From the NCBI GenBank assembly GCA_023461135.1, contig JAEWNX010000455.1:1-5900 (forward strand): a stretch of 5,900 nt of DNA, read 5' to 3'. The notes beneath the pieces are model-generated. The model was not told the origin of the DNA. It saw only the letters and a list, made by a program, of their open reading frames with translations, and did no database searches. Source of the stretch: Pseudomonadota bacterium (GTDB lineage Bacteria > Pseudomonadota > Alphaproteobacteria > Caulobacterales > Aquidulcibacteraceae). The position numbers and the translations under genes are program-made. This document shows, one piece after another, positions 1 through 5,900 of this stretch (positions are counted from its first letter, which is position 1; each line of letters begins with the position of its first letter).

Positions 1-228
1 GCGCTGGTTCAGCGTCCAGGTCGGGGCTGGCAGGCGGTCATTTTCGCTATCGCCGGTGATGCTTTCGGTGACGCCGCTGGAGGTCGTGAACCGTTGGTAC
101 CAGGGTACCGCCGTGTTCGCCGCGGCCGCTCCAGGGGCCGGCGCCACAGGCCGATCCTGCGCATGCGCGACGCCGACGGTCGCCAGAACGGCGGCCCCCG
201 CGATCACCCATGTGGATGGCTTGAACAC
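1..228 (-). CDS. Exported protein of unknown function, N-terminal part (GTG start, runs off the left edge)
   Basis: The minus strand is open from a GTG at 228-226 to the window edge, giving 76 residues. They begin MFKPSTWVIAG and form a classic Sec signal peptide: a lysine at 3, a hydrophobic stretch from about residue 7 to 20, and a likely cleavage after AHA (residues 21-23) before QDRP. The mature start is rich in Ala and Pro (about residues 28-41), followed by PWYQRF and a Ser/Thr-rich stretch, ending at WTLNQR. A Shine-Dalgarno-like GAGGGG (238-243) lies 9 nt before the GTG. The frame has a stop about 50 nt further upstream and no other start codon between, which supports this start. The product is probably periplasmic or outer-membrane. 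I do not recognise the family from this fragment. The gene is divergent from the leuS cluster, so it is probably a separate transcription unit. Confidence 0.72.
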   Translation of the reverse strand, partial: MFKPSTWVIAGAAVLATVGVAHAQDRPVAPAPGAAAANTAVPWYQRFTTSSGVTESITGDSENDRLPAPTWTLNQR

Positions 229-253
229 CTTACTCGACCCCTCAGCATTGGCC

Positions 254-280
254 CTGACTGAGCAATATAACTCAGTTCAG
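254..280. repeat. Inverted repeat (dyad) upstream of the minus-strand gene
   Basis: The arms ACTGAG (257-262) and CTCAGT (271-276) are a perfect 6-bp inverted repeat around the AT-rich 8-nt spacer CAATATAA. Allowing one bulged base, the match extends outwards by CTG (254-256) and CAG (278-280). It begins about 26 nt before the GTG start of the minus-strand gene. It could be an operator at that gene's promoter (the spacer reads TTATATTG on the minus strand, -10-like) or an RNA hairpin in its leader. The symmetry is seen directly; the role is not known. Confidence 0.45.
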
Positions 281-316
281 CTTGCTCCGCAGTGAACTTT
301 AGGACACAGCCCCAGG

Positions 317-322
317 TATTAT
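317..322 (+). promoter_or_regulatory. Weak candidate -10 box for the plus-strand operon
   Basis: TATTAT matches five of six positions of the sigma-70 -10 consensus and sits in a locally AT-rich patch. The best upstream partner at 18-nt spacing is TGAACT (293-298), a poor -35 match. It would place the start of transcription about 175 nt before the lipoprotein gene. This is a low-confidence guess; an activator-dependent or non-canonical promoter elsewhere in 229-505 is equally possible. Confidence 0.2.
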
Positions 323-493
323 TTCAGCGCCCCGTCAAGCTTGTTTGGGGCAAAACTGCGGCAAAAGCGGTTGGTTCCCCTCGTGTGGGAGAGCACGCCA
401 CAACATCGCCAGCATCGCAGTGGACCCCTGGCCCAGCCGTAACCCCGTGATATATGGGCGGCGCGCCCGGGGGCGATGCGGAATTATTCAGGC

Positions 494-498
494 GGAGG
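494..498 (+). promoter_or_regulatory. Ribosome binding site that sets the lipoprotein start at 506
   Basis: GGAGG lies 7 nt before the ATG at 506, ideal spacing. The in-frame ATG at 476 has no comparable site and would put ten extra polar residues in front of the signal peptide, so 506 is preferred. Confidence 0.8.
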
Positions 499-505
499 AA
501 CATCT

Positions 506-1009
506 ATGGTGCAGGCTGGGCGCATGTTGGTAAAGGGCGCGCTGTTTATGGTCGCGGCCCTGGCCCTGTCCGCCTGTTCATTGTTCCGCGGGGATGATTC
601 GCCTTCAGGCCAATCGCGCGCCGACGCGGATCGCGAACGTGGCGGAATCTCCATCTTTGGCGGCGGCGGCAACGCCCAGGACGCCGGCATCGGGGTCAAT
701 TCCTATCTTTGGCGCGCCTCGCTCGACACGCTGAACTTCATGCCGCTCGCCTCCGCCGATCCGTTCGGCGGCGTGATCATCACAGACTGGTACTCCGACC
801 CAACGACACCGAACGAGCGCTTCAAGGCGACGGTGTACATCCTCGACACGCGCCTGCGCGCCGACGCGCTGAACGTCTCGATCTTCCGCCAGACGCAAGT
901 TAACGGCGCCTGGGCCGATGCGACGGTCGATCCGGAAACGGAAATCCAGATCGAGAACGCAATTCTTACGCGCGCGCGTCAGCTTCGGCTGAGCACGGTC
1001 CGCAACTAG
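506..1009 (+). CDS. DUF3576 family lipoprotein
   Basis: This gene encodes a 167-residue predicted lipoprotein. The signal peptide has a basic start (Arg6, Lys10), a hydrophobic core (about 11-21) and a lipobox LSAC at 21-24, so Cys24 should be lipidated. Residue 25 is Ser, not Asp, consistent with Lol-dependent sorting to the outer membrane. A low-complexity linker follows, charged and then Gly-rich (FGGGG at 51-55). The conserved domain runs from about 61 to 167, with SYLWRASLDTL (66-76), ASADPFGG (82-89), ITDWYS (92-97) and a C-terminal ILTRARQLR. From memory this is the alphaproteobacterial DUF3576 family, often found next to leuS; its function is not known. An in-frame ATG at 476 is possible but has no ribosome binding site. 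It is the first gene of the operon, 52 nt before leuS, and its stop codon abuts the paired hairpins described there. Confidence 0.9.
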   Translation: MVQAGRMLVKGALFMVAALALSACSLFRGDDSPSGQSRADADRERGGISIFGGGGNAQDAGIGVNSYLWRASLDTLNFMPLASADPFGGVIITDWYSDPTTPNERFKATVYILDTRLRADALNVSIFRQTQVNGAWADATVDPETEIQIENAILTRARQLRLSTVRN

Positions 1010-1014
1010 ACAGG

Positions 1015-1056
1015 CGGGGCGTTTGCCGCCACGAAACGCCCCGTGAAAGGGGCGTT
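1015..1056 (+). promoter_or_regulatory. Two mutually exclusive hairpins over the leuS ribosome binding site
   Basis: Three segments lie between the lipoprotein stop and the leuS start. Segment 1 is CGGGGCGTTT (1015-1024), segment 2 is AAACGCCCCG (1034-1043) and segment 3 is GGGGCGTT (1049-1056). Segments 1 and 2 form a perfect 10-bp stem with a 9-nt loop. Segment 2 (1035-1042) can instead form a perfect 8-bp stem with segment 3 around a 6-nt loop, GTGAAA. Segment 3 overlaps the leuS Shine-Dalgarno sequence AAGGGG (1047-1052), so the second hairpin would hide it and the first would leave it free. No T-tract follows either stem, so this is not an intrinsic terminator. The pairing is seen directly; the switch is inferred. 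Confidence 0.55.
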
Positions 1057-1061
1057 GGCGA

Positions 1062-3659
1062 ATGTCGTCCAGGTACAATCATCGCGAAGTCGAGCCGAAG
1101 TGGCGCGCCCGCTGGGCGGACGCCGGCATCGACCGCGCGCTTGCGCCTGACGCCGCCAAGGGCAAGCCCAAAGCGTACATCCTGGAGATGTTCCCCTACC
1201 CTTCGGGGCGCATCCATGTCGGCCACTCGCGCAACTACACGATGGGCGACGTGATCGCGCGCTTCCGGCGCGCGAACGGCTACAACGTCCTGCACCCGAT
1301 GGGCTGGGATGCGTTCGGTCTGCCGGCCGAAAACGCGGCGATCGAAAAACGCGTGCACCCGAAAAGCTGGACCTACGACAACATCGCGGCGATGCGCGAG
1401 CAGTTGAAACTGCTGGGCCTGGCGATCGATTGGTCGCGCGAAATCGCGACGTGCGATGCGGACTACTACAAGCACCAGCAGGCGATCTTCCTGGCGTTCT
1501 GGAAGAAGGGCCTCGTCTATCGCAAGAAGCAGAAAGTGAATTGGGATCCTGTCGACAACACCGTGCTCGCGAATGAGCAGGTGGTCGACGGGAAAGGCTG
1601 GCGCTCCGGTGCGCCGGTGGAAACGCGCGAACTCGAGCAATGGATGTTCCGCGTGACGGCGTACGCGGACGATCTGCTGGACGCGATCGGCAAGCTGGAC
1701 AAGTGGCCGGACAAAGTGCGGCTGATGCAGGCCAACTGGATCGGCAAGAGCCAGGGCGCGCGCTTTCATTTCGACGTCGTCGGCGACGATCGGAAGATCG
1801 ACGTGTTCACGACGCGGCCAGACACGTTGTTCGGCGCGAGCTTCGTGGCGCTGGCGCCGGATCATCCGCTGACCAAGGAAATCGCCGCGCAGAAGCCGGA
1901 AGTGGCGAAATTCATCGAGGACTGCGCGCACCTCGGCACCAGCGAAGCCGACATTGAGCAGGCCGAGAAATCCGGCGTCGATCTGGGCGTGCGCGTGAAG
2001 CACCCGTTCGATCCGAGCTGGGAGTTGCCCGTGTGGGCGGCCAATTTCGTGCTCTCGACGTACGGCACAGGCGCTCTCTACGGGTGCCCGGGTCACGACG
2101 AGCGCGACCACGCGTTCGCCAGCAAATACAAGCTGGCGATCCTCCCCGTTGTGTTGCCGGCTGGCGCGGACGCGGCGTCATTTAGTGTCGCCGATGAGCC
2201 GTTCGTCGGCGACGGCGTGGCGTACAATTCCAGCTTCCTGGATGGCCTGCCCTCTCGCGAGGCGATCGCGCGGGCGATTGCAGAGCTCGAGAAGCTGGGC
2301 GCTGGCGAAGCAACGACGCAATGGCGGCTGCGCGATTGGGGTGTTTCACGCCAGCGCTACTGGGGCTGCCCGATTCCGGCCGTCCATTGCGCGAAGTGCG
2401 GCGTCGTGCCCGTGCCGGAGAAGGACTTGCCGGTCACGCTGCCGGACGACGTGACGTTCGACCGCGAACATCCAGGCAATCCGCTCGATCGCCACCCGAC
2501 CTGGAAACACGTGAAGTGTCCTTCATGCGGCGGCGCTGCACAGCGCGAGACCGATACGCTCGACACGTTCGTGGATTCGAGCTGGTACTTCCTGCGCTTT
2601 ACCGATCCGCAGAACGAAAGCGCGCCATTTGACAAGAAGCTGGCGGCGTACTGGATGCCGGTCGATCAATATGTCGGCGGCGTCGAGCACGCGGTGCTGC
2701 ACCTGCTCTACGCGCGCTTCTTCACGCGCGGGCTGCGCGATTGCGGCTTGCTGGATGGCCCGGCAAATGGCGAGCCGTTCGCCAGCTTGTTCACGCAGGG
2801 CATGGTCGTGCACGAGACGTATAAGTCGGCGTCAGGCGAATGGCTACTGCCGGAAGACACCGAGCTTAAGGACGGCGCACGCATCGAGTTCGGAAGCGGC
2901 AAACCTGTCGCGGTCGGCGCGGTCGAAAAGATGTCCAAGTCGAAAAAGAACGTGGTCGATCTCGACGCGTTCGTGACGGACTTTGGCGCGGATGTCGCGC
3001 GCTGGTTTGTGCTCTCCGATTCGCCGCCCGAGCGCGATGTGGAGTGGACCGCCGCGGGCGTGAAAGGCGCTTGGGGTTTTGTGCAGCGTGTGTGGGCGCT
3101 GGTGGACGCGCATGGGCGCGCGGCGCCGAAGCCGGGCGATGCAGCGCCGGCGGGTGCGAACGAGGGTGAGGCGCTGGCGCTCCGGCAGTTGGCGCATCGC
3201 GCCATCCAGCACGTCACCGACGACATCGAGCACTTCCGCTTCAACGTGGCGGTGGCCAAGAGCTACGAGCTGGTCAACGCGATCGCGCGGCTGAAGGGGC
3301 AAGACGAAGGCGCGGTGTTCGCGCGCGGCGAAGCGTTGCGCATCCTCACGCAGCTCATCTCCCCTTTCATGCCGCACCTGGCGGAAGAGTGCTGGGAGAG
3401 GCTCGGGTTCGATGCGTTCGCGGCGACGGCGCCGTGGCCGGCCGCCGATCCGAAACTGGCGGCGCGGACGACAGTTACGCTGCCGATCCAGGTGAACGGT
3501 AAGAAACGCGCCGAGATCGAAGCCGCCAAGGGCGCGGCCGAGGCCGATGTGCGCGAACTGGCCCTGGCGCACCCCGCCGTGGCGCAATTCCTTGCGGGGC
3601 AGACTGTCCGTAAGGTGATTGTGGTGCCGGACAGGATCGTGAATATCGTGGCAAACTGA
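1062..3659 (+). CDS. leuS: Leucyl-tRNA synthetase
   Basis: This cytoplasmic class Ia enzyme attaches leucine to tRNA-Leu using ATP and hydrolyses mischarged products. At 865 residues it is full length (about 860 in E. coli). The HIGH motif appears as HVGH at 52-55 within [11 protein letters not shown]. The CP1 editing domain (about 225-420) has the threonine-rich TTRPDTLFG from 250, and GHDERD at 344-349, which holds the conserved editing aspartate. [11 protein letters not shown] (425-435) marks the return to the catalytic core. Two CxxC pairs, C443/C446 and C486/C489, form a likely zinc-binding insert. SSWYF follows at 506-510 and KMSKS at 623-627. The anticodon-binding helical region is about 660-790, and the C-terminal domain contains IQVNGKKR. 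All signature residues are intact. The ATG at 1062 has AAGGGG 9 nt upstream, inside a possible regulatory hairpin. lptE follows after 20 nt. Confidence 0.98.
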   Translation: MSSRYNHREVEPKWRARWADAGIDRALAPDAAKGKPKAYILEMFPYPSGRIHVGHSRNYTMGDVIARFRRANGYNVLHPMGWDAFGLPAENAAIEKRVHPKSWTYDNIAAMREQLKLLGLAIDWSREIATCDADYYKHQQAIFLAFWKKGLVYRKKQKVNWDPVDNTVLANEQVVDGKGWRSGAPVETRELEQWMFRVTAYADDLLDAIGKLDKWPDKVRLMQANWIGKSQGARFHFDVVGDDRKIDVFTTRPDTLFGASFVALAPDHPLTKEIAAQKPEVAKFIEDCAHLGTSEADIEQAEKSGVDLGVRVKHPFDPSWELPVWAANFVLSTYGTGALYGCPGHDERDHAFASKYKLAILPVVLPAGADAASFSVADEPFVGDGVAYNSSFLDGLPSREAIARAIAELEKLGAGEATTQWRLRDWGVSRQRYWGCPIPAVHCAKCGVVPVPEKDLPVTLPDDVTFDREHPGNPLDRHPTWKHVKCPSCGGAAQRETDTLDTFVDSSWYFLRFTDPQNESAPFDKKLAAYWMPVDQYVGGVEHAVLHLLYARFFTRGLRDCGLLDGPANGEPFASLFTQGMVVHETYKSASGEWLLPEDTELKDGARIEFGSGKPVAVGAVEKMSKSKKNVVDLDAFVTDFGADVARWFVLSDSPPERDVEWTAAGVKGAWGFVQRVWALVDAHGRAAPKPGDAAPAGANEGEALALRQLAHRAIQHVTDDIEHFRFNVAVAKSYELVNAIARLKGQDEGAVFARGEALRILTQLISPFMPHLAEECWERLGFDAFAATAPWPAADPKLAARTTVTLPIQVNGKKRAEIEAAKGAAEADVRELALAHPAVAQFLAGQTVRKVIVVPDRIVNIVAN

Positions 3660-3679
3660 GCGGGCGGGAGAACCCCAAG

Positions 3680-4174
3680 ATGCGTGTGCTGATCGCCAGT
3701 CTGACCTTGCTGCTGGCCGCCTGCGGCTTCCAGCCGATGTACGCGCCGGCCGGCGGCGGCCAGGCGATCGGGCCGGTGCAGGTGAGCCAGATCGACGGCA
3801 AGGCGGGCCACGTGCTGAAGCGCGAGCTCGACCGCATCCTCGCGGTGGAGAACGGCGGCGCCCCGCCGATGATCCTGGAGATCACGCTGCAGGAGCACGT
3901 CACGCAGCTCGCCATCCGCATCGACGAATCGGCGACGCGCGCCGAGCTCAGGCTCATCGCCAATTACGTGCTGACCCCGCCGTCCAGCCAGGGTCAGGTG
4001 ATGCGGGGCTCGGTGTTCACGGTGGTGAACTACGACATTCCCACCGCGGCGTTCGGGGAAATCGCCGCGCAAGACGATGCGCGCGAGCGCGCGGCCGAGA
4101 CGATGGCGCAACGCTTCCGCGCCGAGCTGGCGCTGCGTGTGGCGCAGGCGCGCGAGGCGGGCACGCTGCGGTGA
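3680..4174 (+). CDS. lptE: LPS-assembly lipoprotein LptE
   Basis: LptE is an outer-membrane lipoprotein that plugs the LptD barrel and helps insert lipopolysaccharide into the outer leaflet. The 164-residue product has a short signal peptide with lipobox LAAC at 12-15, so Cys15 is the lipidation site. The mature protein begins CGFQPMYAP, the typical alphaproteobacterial LptE start. The middle (about 65-125) has alternating hydrophobic strands, including RLIANYVL and SVFTVVNYD. The C-terminus is a charged helix (about 132-164) containing QDDARERAAETMAQRF, a pattern seen in LptE-family proteins from this class. A GGGAG 9 nt upstream supports the ATG. The gene starts 20 nt after leuS and overlaps holA by 4 nt (GTGA). 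Placement between leuS and holA is the usual alphaproteobacterial order and strengthens the call, since LptE sequences are poorly conserved. Confidence 0.92.
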   Translation: MRVLIASLTLLLAACGFQPMYAPAGGGQAIGPVQVSQIDGKAGHVLKRELDRILAVENGGAPPMILEITLQEHVTQLAIRIDESATRAELRLIANYVLTPPSSQGQVMRGSVFTVVNYDIPTAAFGEIAAQDDARERAAETMAQRFRAELALRVAQAREAGTLR

Positions 4175-5202
4175 AGATCACCGGCGCTTCGGTTCGCCGT
4201 TTTCTCGACAAGCCGGACAAGGACGTGCGGGCCGTGCTGCTGTACGGGCCGAACCAGAGCTTTTCGCACGAAGCAGCGCAGAAGCTGGCGGCCTGGGCGC
4301 AGGGCAAGTCCGACGATCCCTACGCGATCACGAAACTCGGCGACGACGAGATCAAGAAAGACGGCGCCAAGCTCGCCGATGCTTTGGCGGCGCAATCGCT
4401 GTTGGGCGGGCCGACGATCGTGTGGGCGCGCATCGACGGCAAGGGCGCGGATGCGGCGATTGTCGATGCGCTGGAAGGCATCGAGCGCGGCGAGGCGGGA
4501 GGCTATCTGATCGTCGAAGCCGGCGAACTCGCTGGCTCGTCAGAGCTGGTGAAGAAATTCACCGCGGCGGATCGTGCGGCGTCGATCGCATTCTACGAAG
4601 AAACCGACGCTGAGCGCGCCCAGTACGCGAGGGCGCTGGCGAAGGAGCTGGGACTTAGTTTCGAGCGCGGTGCGGAAGAGGCGTTTCAAGCCGCCCTCCC
4701 CTCCGACCGTGGGCTGGCGAAACAGGAAATCGAGAAGCTTGCGCTCTACGCCGAGGGGCTGGGACGGCCGTTGACCGTTGAGGAGGTCGAAGGCCTGCTT
4801 GCAGCGGAAGCGGAGAGTGCGCTTGACGCCGCGAGTCTTGCCGCCGCCGAAGGCCGCGCGGCGCAGGCGGTGGAGTCGCTGGCGCGGATCGACAATCTCT
4901 CCGGCGTCTCTGCGCTCCGGGCCTTGCTGCGCCGGCTGCATCAATTGCGCGACACGCGCGCGATGATCGATGCCGGCATGGGCGCCGCGGATGCGGTGGC
5001 CAAGCTGCGGCCCCCTGTGTTCTGGAAGGAACGCGATGCGGTCATTGCGCAGGCGCGGTTGTGGACAGCAAAGAAACTCAACGCCGCGTATGAGACACTG
5101 TGGACGGCGGAGTTGCGGTGCAAAACGGCGGGCGCGCCACAGGACCTGATTGCAGCGGATGCGTATAGAAGTGTGGCGAAGCTGGTGGGGGCCGAGCGAT
5201 GA
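4171..5202 (+). CDS. holA: DNA polymerase III subunit delta
   Basis: HolA is the clamp-opening subunit of the DNA polymerase III clamp loader; it binds the beta sliding clamp and opens its ring. The product has 343 residues, the usual size. The N-terminus MKITGASVRRFLDKPD leads into VRAVLLYGPNQ (19-29), the position of the P-loop in AAA+ relatives but without the GKT/S needed for ATP binding, as expected for delta. The AAA-like domain spans roughly the first 140 residues. A lid-like helical region follows, with the family-typical QEIEKLALYAEG (about 185-196). The C-terminal helical collar domain (about 215-335) includes LSGVSALRALLRRLHQLR. Translation starts at GTG, which overlaps the lptE stop as GTGA; the nearest purine-rich site (GAGG at 4154-4157) is rather distant at 13 nt, so coupling to lptE translation is likely. 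It overlaps the next gene by ATGA. Confidence 0.95.
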   Translation: MKITGASVRRFLDKPDKDVRAVLLYGPNQSFSHEAAQKLAAWAQGKSDDPYAITKLGDDEIKKDGAKLADALAAQSLLGGPTIVWARIDGKGADAAIVDALEGIERGEAGGYLIVEAGELAGSSELVKKFTAADRAASIAFYEETDAERAQYARALAKELGLSFERGAEEAFQAALPSDRGLAKQEIEKLALYAEGLGRPLTVEEVEGLLAAEAESALDAASLAAAEGRAAQAVESLARIDNLSGVSALRALLRRLHQLRDTRAMIDAGMGAADAVAKLRPPVFWKERDAVIAQARLWTAKKLNAAYETLWTAELRCKTAGAPQDLIAADAYRSVAKLVGAER

Positions 5203-5885
5203 AGAAGACGGCGTCAGTTCTCGCACTCGCCTGCGCCTTCGCCGGGGCGGCGCACGCGGAGCCGGGCGGCGTCTCCAGCGTCAGCGGGCCGACGGTGCGC
5301 GACGGCGAAACGAAAATCGAAGCGCGCACTGCGGCGTATGACGGGGGGGCGCTGGATGGCGCATGGGCGCACCGGGCGCAGATCGGCCACTCGTTTACCG
5401 ACTTTTGGCAGGCGACGCTGATCGCGCGCGCCTCACAACCCGATGGTGACGACGCGGAAGTGCGCTCGATCGGGCTGGAGAACCGCGTCGACTTCACCGG
5501 CACACGCGAGTGGCCGGTGCATTTCGGCGCCCAAGCGGAATACAAGTTCGGCCTCAACGGCGCCGAGGATGAGGTCGAGTTCAAGCTCATCGCCGAGCAC
5601 GTCTCCGGACCGTTCAGCGCGCGGCTCAATCTCATCACCGAACGCGCGATGAGCGACGGCGCGGACTGGGGGAATGGCTACGCCGCGCGCTTCATGTGGC
5701 GCACAGGCGAAACCGTTGCGCTTGGTCTCGAAGCGTTCGGGGAGATCGACGCCGACGCGCACGCCGTCGGCCCACGCGCCACGTTCCGCATTGGCGAGGC
5801 GACGCTTGGGCTGGGATACCTCGTCGGCTTGGACGAAGCCGGCGCCGACAGCCAGGTGCGCCTTGGCATTGAGTGGTCGCCCTAA
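5199..5885 (+). CDS. Exported protein, probable outer-membrane beta-barrel, function unknown
   Basis: The 228-residue product has a clear Sec signal peptide: Lys2-Lys3, a hydrophobic core (about 5-18) and cleavage after AHA (18-20). The mature part lacks helical membrane segments. It consists of short alternating strands separated by polar or Gly-rich turns, such as WAHRAQIGHSF, FWQATLIARA, VHFGAQAEYKFG, VEFKLIAEHVSG, ARLNLITER, VALGLEAFGEI and ATLGLGYLVGL, ending in VRLGIEWSP. This pattern suits an outer-membrane barrel of roughly 10 strands, although the last residue is Pro where many barrel proteins have Phe or Trp. Cys12 in the signal is not in a good lipobox. The ATG overlaps the holA stop as ATGA, with a G-rich tract about 8 nt upstream, so it is probably co-translated with holA. 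I do not recognise a named family. The gene is complete, ending 15 nt before the window edge. Confidence 0.82.
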   Translation: MKKTASVLALACAFAGAAHAEPGGVSSVSGPTVRDGETKIEARTAAYDGGALDGAWAHRAQIGHSFTDFWQATLIARASQPDGDDAEVRSIGLENRVDFTGTREWPVHFGAQAEYKFGLNGAEDEVEFKLIAEHVSGPFSARLNLITERAMSDGADWGNGYAARFMWRTGETVALGLEAFGEIDADAHAVGPRATFRIGEATLGLGYLVGLDEAGADSQVRLGIEWSP

Positions 5886-5900
5886 GGCCCGAGTTTAGGT

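Larger units (their letters stand above)
229..505. other. Divergent intergenic region
   Basis: This 277-nt gap separates the minus-strand exported-protein gene from the plus-strand operon and must hold promoters for one or both. It is visibly more AT-rich than the genes around 263-270 and 317-324. It contains a dyad at 254-280, a tandem 11-bp repeat at 349-370 and a weak -10-like TATTAT at 317-322. I found no sigma-70 promoter with both boxes well matched and no convincing terminator. A 62-codon TTG-start frame inside it has no credible ribosome binding site and no recognisable protein features, so I do not call it. Confidence 0.6.

Noticed and set aside
56..295. Plus-strand 79-codon open frame at the left end
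   Set aside because: It opposes the minus-strand gene that has a signal peptide and ribosome binding site; the plus frame has neither.
329..351. GCCCC / GGGGC inverted repeat around AAGCTT
   Set aside because: A 5-bp stem with a 13-nt loop and no T-tract is within chance expectation in this GC-rich DNA.
345..533. Plus-strand 62-codon frame with TTG start
   Set aside because: There is no ribosome binding site, its Cys/Trp/Arg-rich composition looks non-coding, and it runs into the lipoprotein gene in another frame.
1015..1043. Hairpin after the lipoprotein gene as a rho-independent terminator
   Set aside because: The 10-bp GC-rich stem is strong but no run of T follows on either strand, and the downstream genes continue in the same direction.
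966..2111. Long minus-strand open frame (381 codons) opposite leuS
   Set aside because: It lies over the complete catalytic and editing regions of leuS, has an Arg/His/Val-rich composition typical of antisense frames in GC-rich genes, and shows no recognisable domain.
2844..4111. Long minus-strand open frames (247 and 282 codons) opposite leuS and lptE
   Set aside because: They are Arg-rich mirror frames of well-identified genes, with the second spanning the leuS-lptE junction; nothing in them resembles a protein family.
5199..5258. Reading the last gene as a lipoprotein through Cys12
   Set aside because: Residues 9-12 are ALAC, with Ala instead of the expected Leu/Val/Ile at -3, and a better signal peptidase I site (AHA) follows at 18-20.
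4540..5638. Minus-strand open frames opposite holA and the final gene
   Set aside because: Both plus-strand genes are better supported by start signals, overlaps and protein features; the antisense products are low-complexity.

Overview
The window looks like ordinary chromosome from a GC-rich alphaproteobacterium. Three things point there: a DUF3576-type lipoprotein directly ahead of leuS, the run leuS-lptE-holA on one strand, and the sequence style of each protein (for example the CGFQPMY start of mature LptE). Some relative of Caulobacterales/Hyphomonadaceae is possible, but that finer placement is a guess. I see no mobile element, CRISPR array, tRNA or rRNA gene.

Layout. Positions 1-228 carry the N-terminal part of an exported protein on the minus strand. 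It starts at GTG and runs off the left edge. Positions 229-505 are a divergent intergenic region with a dyad symmetry, a tandem 11-bp repeat and no convincing promoter. From 506 to 5885 five genes lie on the plus strand: a DUF3576 lipoprotein (506-1009), leuS (1062-3659), lptE (3680-4174), holA (4171-5202) and a small exported, probably outer-membrane beta-barrel protein (5199-5885). Spacings are 52 nt, 20 nt, a 4-nt GTGA overlap and a 4-nt ATGA overlap, so a single transcription unit with translational coupling at the 3' end is likely.

How the genes relate. LeuRS charges tRNA-Leu. LptE is the outer-membrane lipoprotein partner of LptD in LPS insertion. HolA is the delta subunit of the DNA polymerase III clamp loader. 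The flanking lipoprotein and the last gene are envelope proteins of unknown role. The operon therefore mixes translation, envelope biogenesis and replication.

The most interesting signal is in the 52-nt gap before leuS. Three short segments can form two mutually exclusive hairpins: a 10-bp stem (1015-1024 with 1034-1043) or an 8-bp stem (1035-1042 with 1049-1056). The second would bury the leuS Shine-Dalgarno sequence. The upstream stop codon sits only 5 nt before the first segment, which suggests a ribosome-dependent switch for leuS translation. The base pairing is seen directly; the regulatory role is inference.
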